Of a DNA stretch of 64,000 bases, positions 43,553-52,212 are shown piece after piece (within the stretch, counting starts at the first letter, position 1; each line of letters starts with the position of its first letter). Location of the stretch: NCBI GenBank assembly GCA_963676655.2, contig CAXXKX010000002.1, positions 1,302,001 to 1,366,000 on the forward strand, written 5' to 3'. The notes beneath the pieces are model-generated. The model made no database searches. It had not been told where the DNA came from and saw only the letters and a list, made by a program, of their open reading frames with translations. The stretch comes from G963676655 sp963676655. GTDB lineage: Bacteria; Verrucomicrobiota; Lentisphaeria; Victivallales; Victivallaceae. A program made the translations under genes and the position numbers.

Positions 43553-44290
43553 TTACCAGTATTGATCTGGAGCCAATGGATTCCAAAACCATACTTTTGT
43601 TCGACAGTTTGTCCAACCCGGATAGGTGTCATCTGGTACTTCCCCGTATTTTTTTGCGTCGACATGGCCGTCACAGAACAGAACATTGGCCTGGTTTGCG
43701 TTGCCGTGCCGGAAGCTGATCCAGTAATCGCTAGGTGGAGCGGTTCCCTGAGGACGCGGTTCGGAGTATGGTCCGGTCACACTCTGGATATCCATAATGA
43801 TGGCGGTTTTTGTAATATGCGGAAAACGTGAAAGCTTTCTGTACCTGGCCATTTCTTCAGGTTTCGTACTGTCGTAGCGACCGATGATGATATTATAGCC
43901 GTAGGTATACGTATCGGTCAGGGTTGGGGCGTAGGATGGACAACTGATTTTACTTCTGGTTTTAGGAACATTTTGTCCGACTTCTCCAATATGGCAGCTC
44001 GGATTGGTCTTCAGCATCGGGAGGTATGGCAGGAGGTAGCCGGCGTCGTCAACCGTACTGCTCCAGTATACACTGCCGGTTCCGTAAGTTCTGGCCGGAG
44101 GCAGGCAGCCTTCATTGTCTTCAGCGTAAAGAGCCAGAACTGTTCCGAGCTGCTTAAGGTTGCTGGCACAATTGATGGCCCGTGCCTTTTCCCGTGCTTT
44201 ACCAAGTGCCGGCAGCAGCATACTTGCGAGGATGGCGATGATCGCGATCACAACCAGCAATTCAATGAGGGTGAACAATGTTTTTTTCAT
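43553..44290 (-). CDS. Pseudopilin B of the GntR operon
   Basis: A 245-residue pseudopilin; the start at 44290 (MKKTLFTLIELL) has GGGAG 5 nt upstream, and a 14-codon upstream extension is unlikely. Leu precedes the cleavage-site Phe. The globular domain has CASNLKQLGTVLALYAEDN, SCPSYAPTLTDTYTYGYN and RHGNANQANVLFCDGH. It is closely related to pseudopilin C along its whole length, including the end ..WYWNPLAPDQYW-type tail. Confidence 0.92.
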   Translation of the reverse strand: MKKTLFTLIELLVVIAIIAILASMLLPALGKAREKARAINCASNLKQLGTVLALYAEDNEGCLPPARTYGTGSVYWSSTVDDAGYLLPYLPMLKTNPSCHIGEVGQNVPKTRSKISCPSYAPTLTDTYTYGYNIIIGRYDSTKPEEMARYRKLSRFPHITKTAIIMDIQSVTGPYSEPRPQGTAPPSDYWISFRHGNANQANVLFCDGHVDAKKYGEVPDDTYPGWTNCRTKVWFWNPLAPDQYW

Positions 44291-44322
44291 GACTACTCCC
44301 AGCTTGAATTTATATTTAAAAA

Positions 44323-45054
44323 TTACCAGCATTGATCCGGAGCCAACGGATTCCAGTACCAGCTCTTGGTTCGGCTGTTGGTCCAGCCCGGAACAGTATC
44401 GTCAGGAACTTCTCCCCACTTTTTCGCGAGGCAATGCCCGTCGGCGAACAACGCACTTGTCTGGTTTTTGTTGCCGTGGCGGTAGGCGTGAGCATAAGTG
44501 GCCCCCTGGGCGTCAGGGCGGATATAGGCGCCGGAAGTCGATTCGATATCGCCGGCTATGCATGTTTCTGTGATTTTAAGGTATCTTGACAGCTTTCTGA
44601 AACGGGCGAATTTCAAGGGATCTGAATCTGAATAGTTGCCAATAATCAAATTATAGCCATAGGTGTAAGTCTTTGTTGCCGTCGCCGCAAATGAAGGACA
44701 ACTGAGCTTGCATCTGCGGTCTTGGAGAATATCTCCGCCGACGGCTCCGATATAAGCCCGGGCGTTGCTTAACAGGATTTTCAGGTATGGGACCAGGTAG
44801 CCTGAATCTTCCATTGGTGAACTCCAATAGTAATATGGGCTTGTGTAAGTTCTGGCCGGCGGCAGACCGCTTTCATTGTCTTCAGCATAAAGCATGAACG
44901 CGGTTCCGAGTTGTTTAAAGTTACTCAAGCAATTAATAGCCCGCGCTTTCTCCCGCGCTTTACCAAGTGCCGGCAGCAGCATGCTTGCCAGGATGGCAAT
45001 AATAGCTATCACGACCAAAAGTTCAATTAATGTGAAATATTTATGCTTTCTCAT
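44323..45054 (-). CDS. Pseudopilin C of the GntR operon
   Basis: A 243-residue pseudopilin. Tyr precedes the FTLIELL helix. It shares LPPARTY, SSPMEDSGYLVPYL, KLSCPSFAATATKTYTYGYN and an LAPDQCW terminus with pseudopilin B (SCPSYAPTLTDTYTYGYN, LAPDQYW), so B and C are a recent tandem duplication. Its start codon overlaps the regulator's stop by 4 bp, with GGAGG inside the regulator gene, which ties expression to the regulator. Confidence 0.92.
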   Translation of the reverse strand: MRKHKYFTLIELLVVIAIIAILASMLLPALGKAREKARAINCLSNFKQLGTAFMLYAEDNESGLPPARTYTSPYYYWSSPMEDSGYLVPYLKILLSNARAYIGAVGGDILQDRRCKLSCPSFAATATKTYTYGYNLIIGNYSDSDPLKFARFRKLSRYLKITETCIAGDIESTSGAYIRPDAQGATYAHAYRHGNKNQTSALFADGHCLAKKWGEVPDDTVPGWTNSRTKSWYWNPLAPDQCW

Positions 45055-46202
45055 ACCGTAACCTCCATTTTTTGATTTTTATTTTTAAAATTGTGCTTGT
45101 TTTTTTGACCATTCATCTTTTTTAAACTGGCTCGTTCTCTCAAAACACATTTATGTTCGAGCTTAATTCCTTCCGGCGGCAGTTTCCCATCTGCAATCAT
45201 AGATACTGATTGTTCAGCCAGATCGGAATAACAGTAATCAATTGAGGTCAGGGGAGGATTGATCACTGCCGCGTCAGGCGAGCCGCAGATTCCCATTACT
45301 CCGATATCACCGGGGATCGACAGCCCGTGCTTTTTTATTGTATCGTAGACATGAAACGCAAAAAAGTCGGAAAAACAGAGAATCGCTTCCGGCGGATCTT
45401 CAAGCGCTAGCCATTCCGAGACGGCGTCCGAAATGGAGCTTTCGTCATAAATAGATGCCGTTTTGAAAAGGGACAGGTCTGTGTTAAGACCAAGTTTCCC
45501 GGAAACTTCACGAACATCTTCCAGACTGTAGTTACGAAATGGAGTTGGTTTTGGGTGCAATCCGCTGTCACCAAGCTGACCAACCCGCCGGTATCCCTGT
45601 TTTTTCAGATAAATAAGGGCGTCTTTCCAACTTTTCCGTGAGGAGTTGAAAAGGACGGAAAATCCGGTGATGTCGTAGTCCTGTTCTTTGGCATGAGGCA
45701 GGATGACCGGGCAGTTTGCTGCTTTGAGAATATTTATTATCGGTTCACGTCCGTTAAAATTGTTGCCGACCAGGATTATCCCGATGGTATTCAATTTTGC
45801 GGCGATCTCCGCGAAGTCTTCTGGAGTGGACATCGACAGGTAACGATATTCAAAACTTTCCGCGTGGAGGTTGCGTTCCGCAGCGTATTTGAATGCTGCC
45901 GGGACAATGTAATTTTGCGGCTGATGAATTTCGTTTTTCTGTTCCGATATTACTAATATGGTTTGCTTTTCATTATCGCGCGATGATGCCGGCATGACGA
46001 AGGTGCCGCGACCATGAATGCGCTGAATGTAGCCTTCGTTTTCCAGGCGCTTTAAAGCAGGGCGAAGCGTAACCCGGGATATTCCGAGTTTGTCGGACAG
46101 TTCAATTTCACGCGGCAGTTTACTGCCTTCCGCGAAGCTGCCGTTCTCGATATCTTCACGCAGTTTTTGGTAAACCTGCTCTTTTTTTAAACCGACAACC
46201 AT
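45051..46202 (-). CDS. GntR-type regulator with LacI-like sensor domain
   Basis: A 383-residue repressor-type regulator. Residues 1-72 are a GntR winged helix (KLREDIENGSFAEGSKLP, LSDKLGISRVTLRPALKRL, IHGRGTFV). The rest is a periplasmic-binding-protein-like sensor as in AraR-type arabinose repressors (GIILVGNNFN, GYRRVGQLGDS, PEAILCFSDFFAFHVYD, GDIGVMGICGS, LTSIDYCYSDLAEQSV). It heads the operon of three pseudopilins and two secreted proteins and probably controls it by binding a sugar. Confidence 0.92.
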   Translation of the reverse strand: MVVGLKKEQVYQKLREDIENGSFAEGSKLPREIELSDKLGISRVTLRPALKRLENEGYIQRIHGRGTFVMPASSRDNEKQTILVISEQKNEIHQPQNYIVPAAFKYAAERNLHAESFEYRYLSMSTPEDFAEIAAKLNTIGIILVGNNFNGREPIINILKAANCPVILPHAKEQDYDITGFSVLFNSSRKSWKDALIYLKKQGYRRVGQLGDSGLHPKPTPFRNYSLEDVREVSGKLGLNTDLSLFKTASIYDESSISDAVSEWLALEDPPEAILCFSDFFAFHVYDTIKKHGLSIPGDIGVMGICGSPDAAVINPPLTSIDYCYSDLAEQSVSMIADGKLPPEGIKLEHKCVLRERASLKKMNGQKNKHNFKNKNQKMEVTV

Positions 46203-46236
46203 ATTTTAATCCTTGTTTTTTTTACCTAAAATTCCG

Positions 46237-46290
46237 AGAGGTATTAAGAGGTCTTATCTTGATTATACTGCATTGTTGAAAAAAAGTCAA
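46237..46290 (-). promoter_or_regulatory. Promoter and direct-repeat operator of the GntR operon
   Basis: On the minus strand TTGACT (complement of 46285-46290), 17 bp, TATAAT (complement of 46262-46267): near-consensus. Downstream of the -10, the hexamer ACCTCT occurs twice, 10 bp apart (complements of 46237-46242 and 46247-46252), in the early transcribed region, a likely operator. Confidence 0.7.
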
Positions 46291-46417
46291 TACTTTCAAA
46301 TGAAAAAAAACAGGCAAATTGCTTTTGGAGGTAATTAGTCAGTCTTTTCTCAAGACAAATCAAACCTCATTTACGGAAAACGACCTTTCGGTACAAAATA
46401 ATCAGGACGAATGTCCA

Positions 46418-46486
46418 TGGAGGGCGAGTGTCCCACGAGCCGCCCGACTGTGCGGCATGTCCAGCTCAACGGAGTTTCGCCTTCCA
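46418..46486. repeat. Solitary degenerate copy of the 97-bp repeat
   Basis: Begins TGGAGGGCGAGTGTCCCACG and ends TTTCGCCTTCC, matching one unit of arrays A and B, with several substitutions. It lies 13 kb from array B in the divergent space between the GntR operon and the GH36-like gene. The rest of 46291-46743 is AT-rich with nothing recognised. Confidence 0.85.
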
Positions 46487-46743
46487 AAAATAGATGACTA
46501 GGCCTGAAGTCCTTTAATAATTTCAATTTCTAGAGATGCAAATGTATATTTACCCAGGGAAAGCAGTGAAAAATTACGAGTGTTATACGACGGCTTTGCT
46601 AGAGTTTTTTTGATTGCATTATTGGATTTTGATTTCCATATTATATTTATTATTTTTCCTGCCACGAATTTGAATATTTATATATGACCTGTATATTCGA
46701 GCTCTTTCTTCTTGTAAACAGTGACAAAATAAATGGAAAAACC

Positions 46744-48966
46744 ATGAAACAAGTCAACGAGGTATTACGGGGCAGTCTTGACTGCGGAGAGCTGACACTT
46801 CAATTTTCAGTTATCACAGAAGGCAAAACTTTGCCGCCCGGCAAACTTGAATGTATTCCCGCGAGTAACGGAATTGATTTTTCAATTACCTACGATGAAG
46901 GTATTATTGACGAGTTAAAACTGCGCAAAGCCGGAAAAGGCGAGATTGCGGTTGAACGGGCTGTCCGTAATACATCACAGGATAATTTAAAATTGCGGGA
47001 GCTTGGTGTCAGGCTATCCGGGATTGATTTAGGCGGCCCAGGTGTCGATGACTATTTTTACCATGTGGAAAATCCACGTATCTACAGTATGCTGGCGATG
47101 CCGATCGATATGGTACGTTCAGCCGATACGGCCGGGGATATGGAATTTGATCAAATCGGCGGTAACCGCTGGGCCGATCCCGGTGTTGCCGGTGAGCGTA
47201 TCGGCGCTTCTCCTTATCAGCCGTTCCCGGCAATCCTGTTGGGGAATATGCAGTCTTCACTTGGTCTGGTCCACGGCACACTTTCCCAACGGGTTTTCTA
47301 TCACAATTATCTGGTTCGTCACCGTGACGGTGCATTGGAGATCGACATCCTCAGTTCCAGCAAGGCATTGGCTTATCGCACTCTGGCGCCGGGAGAAACT
47401 GTACGGGACCACTGGTATCTCGGCACTACCTGTCAGGCCGCGGAATATACCGCGATGTTCGACCGTTACAAAGCTAAATTGCGCCAGGTTCTGCCGCCGC
47501 TTTACGGCGCAACCGATATCAACCGGCACAGTATTGTCTGGGGCTCATGGAACGACGGAATTCGCCGGAATATCGATCAGGACCGTTTACTCAAAGCGGC
47601 GGAATTTATCAGCGGGAACTTTCCGACTGTTAACTGGATGCAGATTGACGACGGCTACGCGACACTGGCGACAACTGAACATGGCGCTCATGGTTTGGGC
47701 TGTGTTTATGAAGAGAACCATGGCATTGATCCGGCAAAATTTCCGGAAGGCTTGAAAGTATTCTGTGACAAGGTCCGGCGTACCGGCTTGCGTCCGGCGG
47801 TCTGGATCGGCGGCAAAGTTCCGGGGATTACCCCGCTTTATGAAGATCATCCGGAATGGTTTGTCGATTACGATTACCGTATTCCCGGTTCGGGAATTCT
47901 CGATGTCAGCAAGCCGGAAGTCCGGGAATATATGCTGAAAGCGGCGGATTTCTTTTTCAAAGAGAGCGGTTTTGAAGGCATGAAGCACGATTTCTGGAGT
48001 TATGCCTTTGAGGACAGTCACGACCTGCTCGCCAACCCGGAACGTTCCGGTTACGAATGGCGGCGCTGGTGGCTGCAGGCGATCCGCGACCGGCTGCCGT
48101 CCGACGGCTACTTCCAGACCGGCTGCGATATTGTCATGGCCAATCCGTTTCTGGCCGAACATTTTACTAATTACCGTTACGGGATCGATATCGGCGACGG
48201 CAACTGGGAATATATTACGACTACTTTCCAATGGGGCGCGGCGTGTTTTGCGCTGCAAATCGGTGATCTGTTTGTGCCGAACAGTGATTCGGTCGGGCTG
48301 TTCCCGGATTTGTCCGATGATGAAATGCAGCTGGTGGTTAATTACTGTCTGGTATCAGGATCAATGGTTGAACTGGCCGGTTGGCTCTATCCGACGCCGG
48401 ACGACCCGCGCATGGCAATGCTGAAAAAAGCCGTGTGCTGTCCGAATAACGGTCATGATGTCTATTTTCCTGGCTATGATTACCGGGCAGGCCATAATCC
48501 GCCGGAAGTCTGGAGTTTTAATTTACCGCACTTTGCGCTTTTCGCCGATGATGCCATGCCGGTGCGGACCGTTGCGATGTTCAATCTGGCGGATGAAAAC
48601 AGGACGCTGGAATGCGCTATCAGCGATTTAGGGCTGGATACGACAGGTGATTATCTGGTGACCGACATCTGGAGCGGAAATACTGTAGTCGTGAAGGACG
48701 TTATTTCACGGGACATTGTCCGGCACGGAAGCTGCCTGCTGGCTGTAACCAGACATGACGGAACCCCGAAACTGCTCGACGCCAACATGAAAGTAGCCTG
48801 CATCAAAACGGCAGGTGATTCAATTGAAATATGCTTTGCGTATGACGGCGAATATGATTTGATTTTTGACAAATGTCCGACCGGTATTCAAGCCGAAAGT
48901 GTCGAAGGCGGCTATCGCGTCAAAGGCTCTGCTCAAGAGAATAAAAAGATATTGTTCAAGTTCTGA
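46744..48966 (+). CDS. GH36-like alpha-galactosidase
   Basis: About 740 residues from ATG 46744; an in-frame ATG at 46684 would add 20 residues without a better ribosome site. The first 270 residues form the beta-supersandwich of GH36 enzymes; the barrel follows: SIVWGSWNDG, NWMQIDDGY, RPAVWIGG, HPEWFVDYDY, GMKHDFW (candidate nucleophile Asp) and YGIDIGDG (candidate acid/base Asp). A C-terminal beta domain closes the protein. No signal peptide, so it probably works on imported galactosides. GH36 is the nearest family; related raffinose-synthase-like clan members are the alternative. Confidence 0.85.
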   Translation: MKQVNEVLRGSLDCGELTLQFSVITEGKTLPPGKLECIPASNGIDFSITYDEGIIDELKLRKAGKGEIAVERAVRNTSQDNLKLRELGVRLSGIDLGGPGVDDYFYHVENPRIYSMLAMPIDMVRSADTAGDMEFDQIGGNRWADPGVAGERIGASPYQPFPAILLGNMQSSLGLVHGTLSQRVFYHNYLVRHRDGALEIDILSSSKALAYRTLAPGETVRDHWYLGTTCQAAEYTAMFDRYKAKLRQVLPPLYGATDINRHSIVWGSWNDGIRRNIDQDRLLKAAEFISGNFPTVNWMQIDDGYATLATTEHGAHGLGCVYEENHGIDPAKFPEGLKVFCDKVRRTGLRPAVWIGGKVPGITPLYEDHPEWFVDYDYRIPGSGILDVSKPEVREYMLKAADFFFKESGFEGMKHDFWSYAFEDSHDLLANPERSGYEWRRWWLQAIRDRLPSDGYFQTGCDIVMANPFLAEHFTNYRYGIDIGDGNWEYITTTFQWGAACFALQIGDLFVPNSDSVGLFPDLSDDEMQLVVNYCLVSGSMVELAGWLYPTPDDPRMAMLKKAVCCPNNGHDVYFPGYDYRAGHNPPEVWSFNLPHFALFADDAMPVRTVAMFNLADENRTLECAISDLGLDTTGDYLVTDIWSGNTVVVKDVISRDIVRHGSCLLAVTRHDGTPKLLDANMKVACIKTAGDSIEICFAYDGEYDLIFDKCPTGIQAESVEGGYRVKGSAQENKKILFKF

Positions 48967-48977
48967 GCATATATGAC

Positions 48978-49006
48978 CGGGCCTTGATCTGGCAAGGCCC
49001 GTTTTT
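48978..49006 (+). terminator. Terminator after the GH36-like gene
   Basis: Perfect 9-bp stem CGGGCCTTG (48978-48986) / CAAGGCCCG (48993-49001), 6-nt loop, then TTTTT. Confidence 0.9.
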
Positions 49007-49015
49007 CAGCTATCC

Positions 49016-50830
49016 TTATTTTTCCGCAAGGACGAATATTCTTGTCTGCTGATCGGCCGGCAGCGTCAACATGCGGCCTTTGACGCTGTCAAAATCTTTC
49101 AGGACGATATTGCGCGGTTTGCCGCCGTGGATAACGATCGGGTCATAAGTGATGACAACATGAGTCTTTCCAAGTTTAACCCGGCGGACTATCGGCAGGA
49201 TTTTCTTGAACTGGGTGATTGCTGGAACGTCGATCATGACTTTACCGTGCTTGAGCGTGTATTCCAATGGTTTGATCAGGGCCATGCCTTCGATCATTGA
49301 TGATACGGGTTCCGCCCCGACCCGGAGGTGTTTGTTCAATTCGGCGATTGCGGCTTTACATGTTTCTCCGGAGATTTTTTTAGTACTGATGCCGCCGCGG
49401 GAATTAATGTTTGGTTTCCAGGCTGGTTGAATAGTTGCGGTTTTGCTTTTTTCATCGATATTCAATATTTTAACCACGTCGAAGCGTTTGAATTCAATCG
49501 GCTTGCCGCCTTTTGCGGTCTTGGCGGTAAAATCATTCTTGAACATGACGTAATTACTCTTGAAGTAACGTTTTTTCGTGGCGACCGGATTGCGATGATG
49601 GGTGCCGGTGCCGGACCACGACCAGCAGACAATGCCGTCAACTCCGCTGAAAAATGCCATCGCGACCATCGCCCGCATATCAGCAAGAGGGATCGGCTGA
49701 TTGCGCCACCAGCGATCACCACCGCCGCCGCCGTGGAGTAGCGGCCAGTAATATGGGCGCAGCGGTTTGATTTTCGGTTGAGCATTGATGATCCGAGTGT
49801 TCAGGTCGATATTTGCCAAAGTATAGGCGACATTTTGCGGACTCCAATAGAAACTGTAGACCGAATTGTAAACCAGGGTGACGCTCTGATATATTTGTTT
49901 ACCGAATAATTCCCAGGCCTTGTTATGACCCGGTTCGTAATAGGCCTTTTCCAGTCCGCCCCAGGTGCGTCCGAACGGCTGCCAGCCGTAGATGCCGACA
50001 TCTTTCCAGCCCTCTTTCTTCGCTACTTTGACGGGGCCGATATAGGTTTGCGCATAGCCGTCGTAATATTTTTTAATAAATGGTGCCTGCTGTTTTTTAT
50101 CCTTCGGAAACCAGCTTTTTGAACCCAATTTGCCGGGAGAGATGACCGCGTGTTCCATATCCAGCATGATCAAGTCGTGATTTTTGTAGACCGGAGCAAG
50201 GTTGGCCGGATTGAGCAGCTTGGAACTTTCGGCCATCTTTATCATGTCCGCCGCGGAGGCTTTATCGAAACGGTATTTGGCGTCGGGAACTTCCGCAAGG
50301 TGTTTTTTTGCCCAGTTGCGCCAACTGACGTTGCCCCAGCGCATTATTTTAGTTCCCGCCGGCAGATGGGCCGTTTCATTGGGTTTCCTGACGTACGGGA
50401 AGATAATATTGAAGCCGTGGGTTGCGGCATAATCGGTCATTTTAAAATTATGCCAGCCGCCGTAACTGAATTCGCAATTGAAGTATTTATATCTGAAAGG
50501 GGCAATTCCCGGTGCGATGTATGGTCCTTTGTCCGCCGGAAACGGGTCTGTCATATTTATTTTGTATCTTGGTGCTTTTCCACGGAGTTTCGGCGGATCC
50601 GGGTCAAGTTTGACGCCGCGCAGTCGGTCAATCGTTAGAGCGTCGTCAGGAGACAACTTGATATTTCCGGCTCCGGACGGCAGGTCGATTACTTTGAACC
50701 CCTTGACCAGTGATTTCAAAGTTGCCAGTTCTTTGGAGCTTTCACTGCCAAAGGCGTTTTGACCACTGCCAAGTAAAAACAGCGTAGCCGCCATACTCAA
50801 ACCGCATTGCAGATTTATTCTTCTTTTCAT
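49016..50830 (-). CDS. Secreted protein, putative TIM-barrel glycosidase
   Basis: A 604-residue protein with a perfect AAGGAGGT ribosome site and an N-terminal signal region (MKRRINLQCGLSMAATLFLL...). The middle looks like a TIM barrel: FNCEFSYGGWHNF, HDLIMLDMEHAV (acidic strand end), WKDVGIYGWQPFGRTW, and FFSGVDGIVCWSWSG. The C-terminal 130 residues are beta-rich. No family could be named. It is the last gene of the apparent minus-strand operon that starts at 55108, so it probably acts on the same glycan as its neighbours. Confidence 0.6.
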   Translation of the reverse strand: MKRRINLQCGLSMAATLFLLGSGQNAFGSESSKELATLKSLVKGFKVIDLPSGAGNIKLSPDDALTIDRLRGVKLDPDPPKLRGKAPRYKINMTDPFPADKGPYIAPGIAPFRYKYFNCEFSYGGWHNFKMTDYAATHGFNIIFPYVRKPNETAHLPAGTKIMRWGNVSWRNWAKKHLAEVPDAKYRFDKASAADMIKMAESSKLLNPANLAPVYKNHDLIMLDMEHAVISPGKLGSKSWFPKDKKQQAPFIKKYYDGYAQTYIGPVKVAKKEGWKDVGIYGWQPFGRTWGGLEKAYYEPGHNKAWELFGKQIYQSVTLVYNSVYSFYWSPQNVAYTLANIDLNTRIINAQPKIKPLRPYYWPLLHGGGGGDRWWRNQPIPLADMRAMVAMAFFSGVDGIVCWSWSGTGTHHRNPVATKKRYFKSNYVMFKNDFTAKTAKGGKPIEFKRFDVVKILNIDEKSKTATIQPAWKPNINSRGGISTKKISGETCKAAIAELNKHLRVGAEPVSSMIEGMALIKPLEYTLKHGKVMIDVPAITQFKKILPIVRRVKLGKTHVVITYDPIVIHGGKPRNIVLKDFDSVKGRMLTLPADQQTRIFVLAEK

Positions 50831-50883
50831 GCCGGACCTCCTTGTCAGATGTATTCAACTTTAAATTATCAGGCTGTATTTTC

Positions 50884-52185
50884 TTATTTCATTTTTCCCG
50901 AATTGTCCATCGAAATTCCGTTCATCGAACCGTTTGTGATATATGTCCAGTTGAATCGGCCGTATTCAGCCGGCAGATTTTTCCCGCGGCTGATATTGAC
51001 GTTTTCAAGTTTAAGGTTGTCGATCTTTCTCAAATTAAGGGACCACGGCAGATTGCCTGTTCCCCAGCAATTTACCGGATAGTCCGCAATCTTACCATCC
51101 CCGGTGTAATCGTTGGTGATATGTTCCAGATAGATATCCCGCAGCAGAATATCTGAAACGCAGGTATTCCGGCCGACTGAGCCGATAAATACCGTTTCCC
51201 GGACGGATGATGCCCTTATATTACTGAAAGTAATGCCTTTAACATATCCTCCATAGGGAATGCCGGTATAGCTCATGCCGGCCCAGACATGGATTGCCCG
51301 TCTGACGTCACGCATGACAATATTGCTGAAAATAATGTTCTCGACCGGTGTTCCCCGGGCTATCCGGGTAAAAGCGCATTCCGGTACCAGTGACAGGATA
51401 TCCAGCCCGGTCCTGGTATCGTGAATTGTCAGATTGTTGAAAACGCAGTTGCGGATCACCCCGTCTCCTTCATAACCGATTCTGACTCCGGTGGTGGTTG
51501 AGGACAAAATACAATTGCTGACGCAGATGTTTTCACAAACGGCGTTCCGGCCCAGTCTGGCGGTATCGCTTTTTATGGCAATACAGTCGTCGCCGGCTTC
51601 GATATTACAGTTGCTGATTGCCACATTCGCGCAGCAGTCTATATCCAGAACATCGGTATTCGGGCCGAAACGTTGATTCCGGACCCGGACTCCGTTGATC
51701 GTGACATCCCGGCAGCCAAGCAGCCAGATGGTATAGGCCGGAGCATCATGAATAGCAATGTTCCTGATGGATACATTATGACAGTCGACCAGATGAACAA
51801 GCACGATTCGTTGCGGCCTGGCCAGCTTCATTTTTACATTCGGGTCAGGATGAATATCCCAGTAAGCCGGGCCGTTGCCGCGGATCTCGCCGTCTCCGCA
51901 CAAGGTGAAGTTGCTGATGTTGCGTCCTTCAAAAAGATAATGACGCAGACCGCTGGCCGGGTTGACGCGATGATCTTCAACATAATCATTGAGGTCAGGG
52001 GAGGCGATAAGCGCCGCCCCGTTCATCAGTACAATGGTTAAGTTGTCGCGCAGCCTGAGCGTTCCGGTTAAATATCTGCCGGGAGGAAACACGATTGAAC
52101 CGGGACTGCTGTCAATCGCCCTTTGAATTGCCGCGGTATCATTTTGAATACCGTTGCCGACTGTTCCGAAATCTGTAACAATCAT
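50884..52185 (-). CDS. GH28 polygalacturonase-family protein
   Basis: A 433-residue right-handed beta-helix protein. Residues 3-25 carry the family start (TDFGTVGNGIQNDTAAI), the catalytic region shows NTDVLDID (176-183) and AGDDCIAIKS (197-206), matching the NTD and DD motifs of GH28. The classical G-H-G motif is less clear (GVRIGYEGDG). No signal peptide is visible, so it may act on imported pectic oligosaccharides in the cytoplasm, as exo-acting GH28 enzymes do. 27-bp gap to the upstream GH13 gene. Confidence 0.88.
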   Translation of the reverse strand: MIVTDFGTVGNGIQNDTAAIQRAIDSSPGSIVFPPGRYLTGTLRLRDNLTIVLMNGAALIASPDLNDYVEDHRVNPASGLRHYLFEGRNISNFTLCGDGEIRGNGPAYWDIHPDPNVKMKLARPQRIVLVHLVDCHNVSIRNIAIHDAPAYTIWLLGCRDVTINGVRVRNQRFGPNTDVLDIDCCANVAISNCNIEAGDDCIAIKSDTARLGRNAVCENICVSNCILSSTTTGVRIGYEGDGVIRNCVFNNLTIHDTRTGLDILSLVPECAFTRIARGTPVENIIFSNIVMRDVRRAIHVWAGMSYTGIPYGGYVKGITFSNIRASSVRETVFIGSVGRNTCVSDILLRDIYLEHITNDYTGDGKIADYPVNCWGTGNLPWSLNLRKIDNLKLENVNISRGKNLPAEYGRFNWTYITNGSMNGISMDNSGKMK

Positions 52186-52212
52186 GATCAGGCCCCGTTT
52201 TTTCGGGAAATT

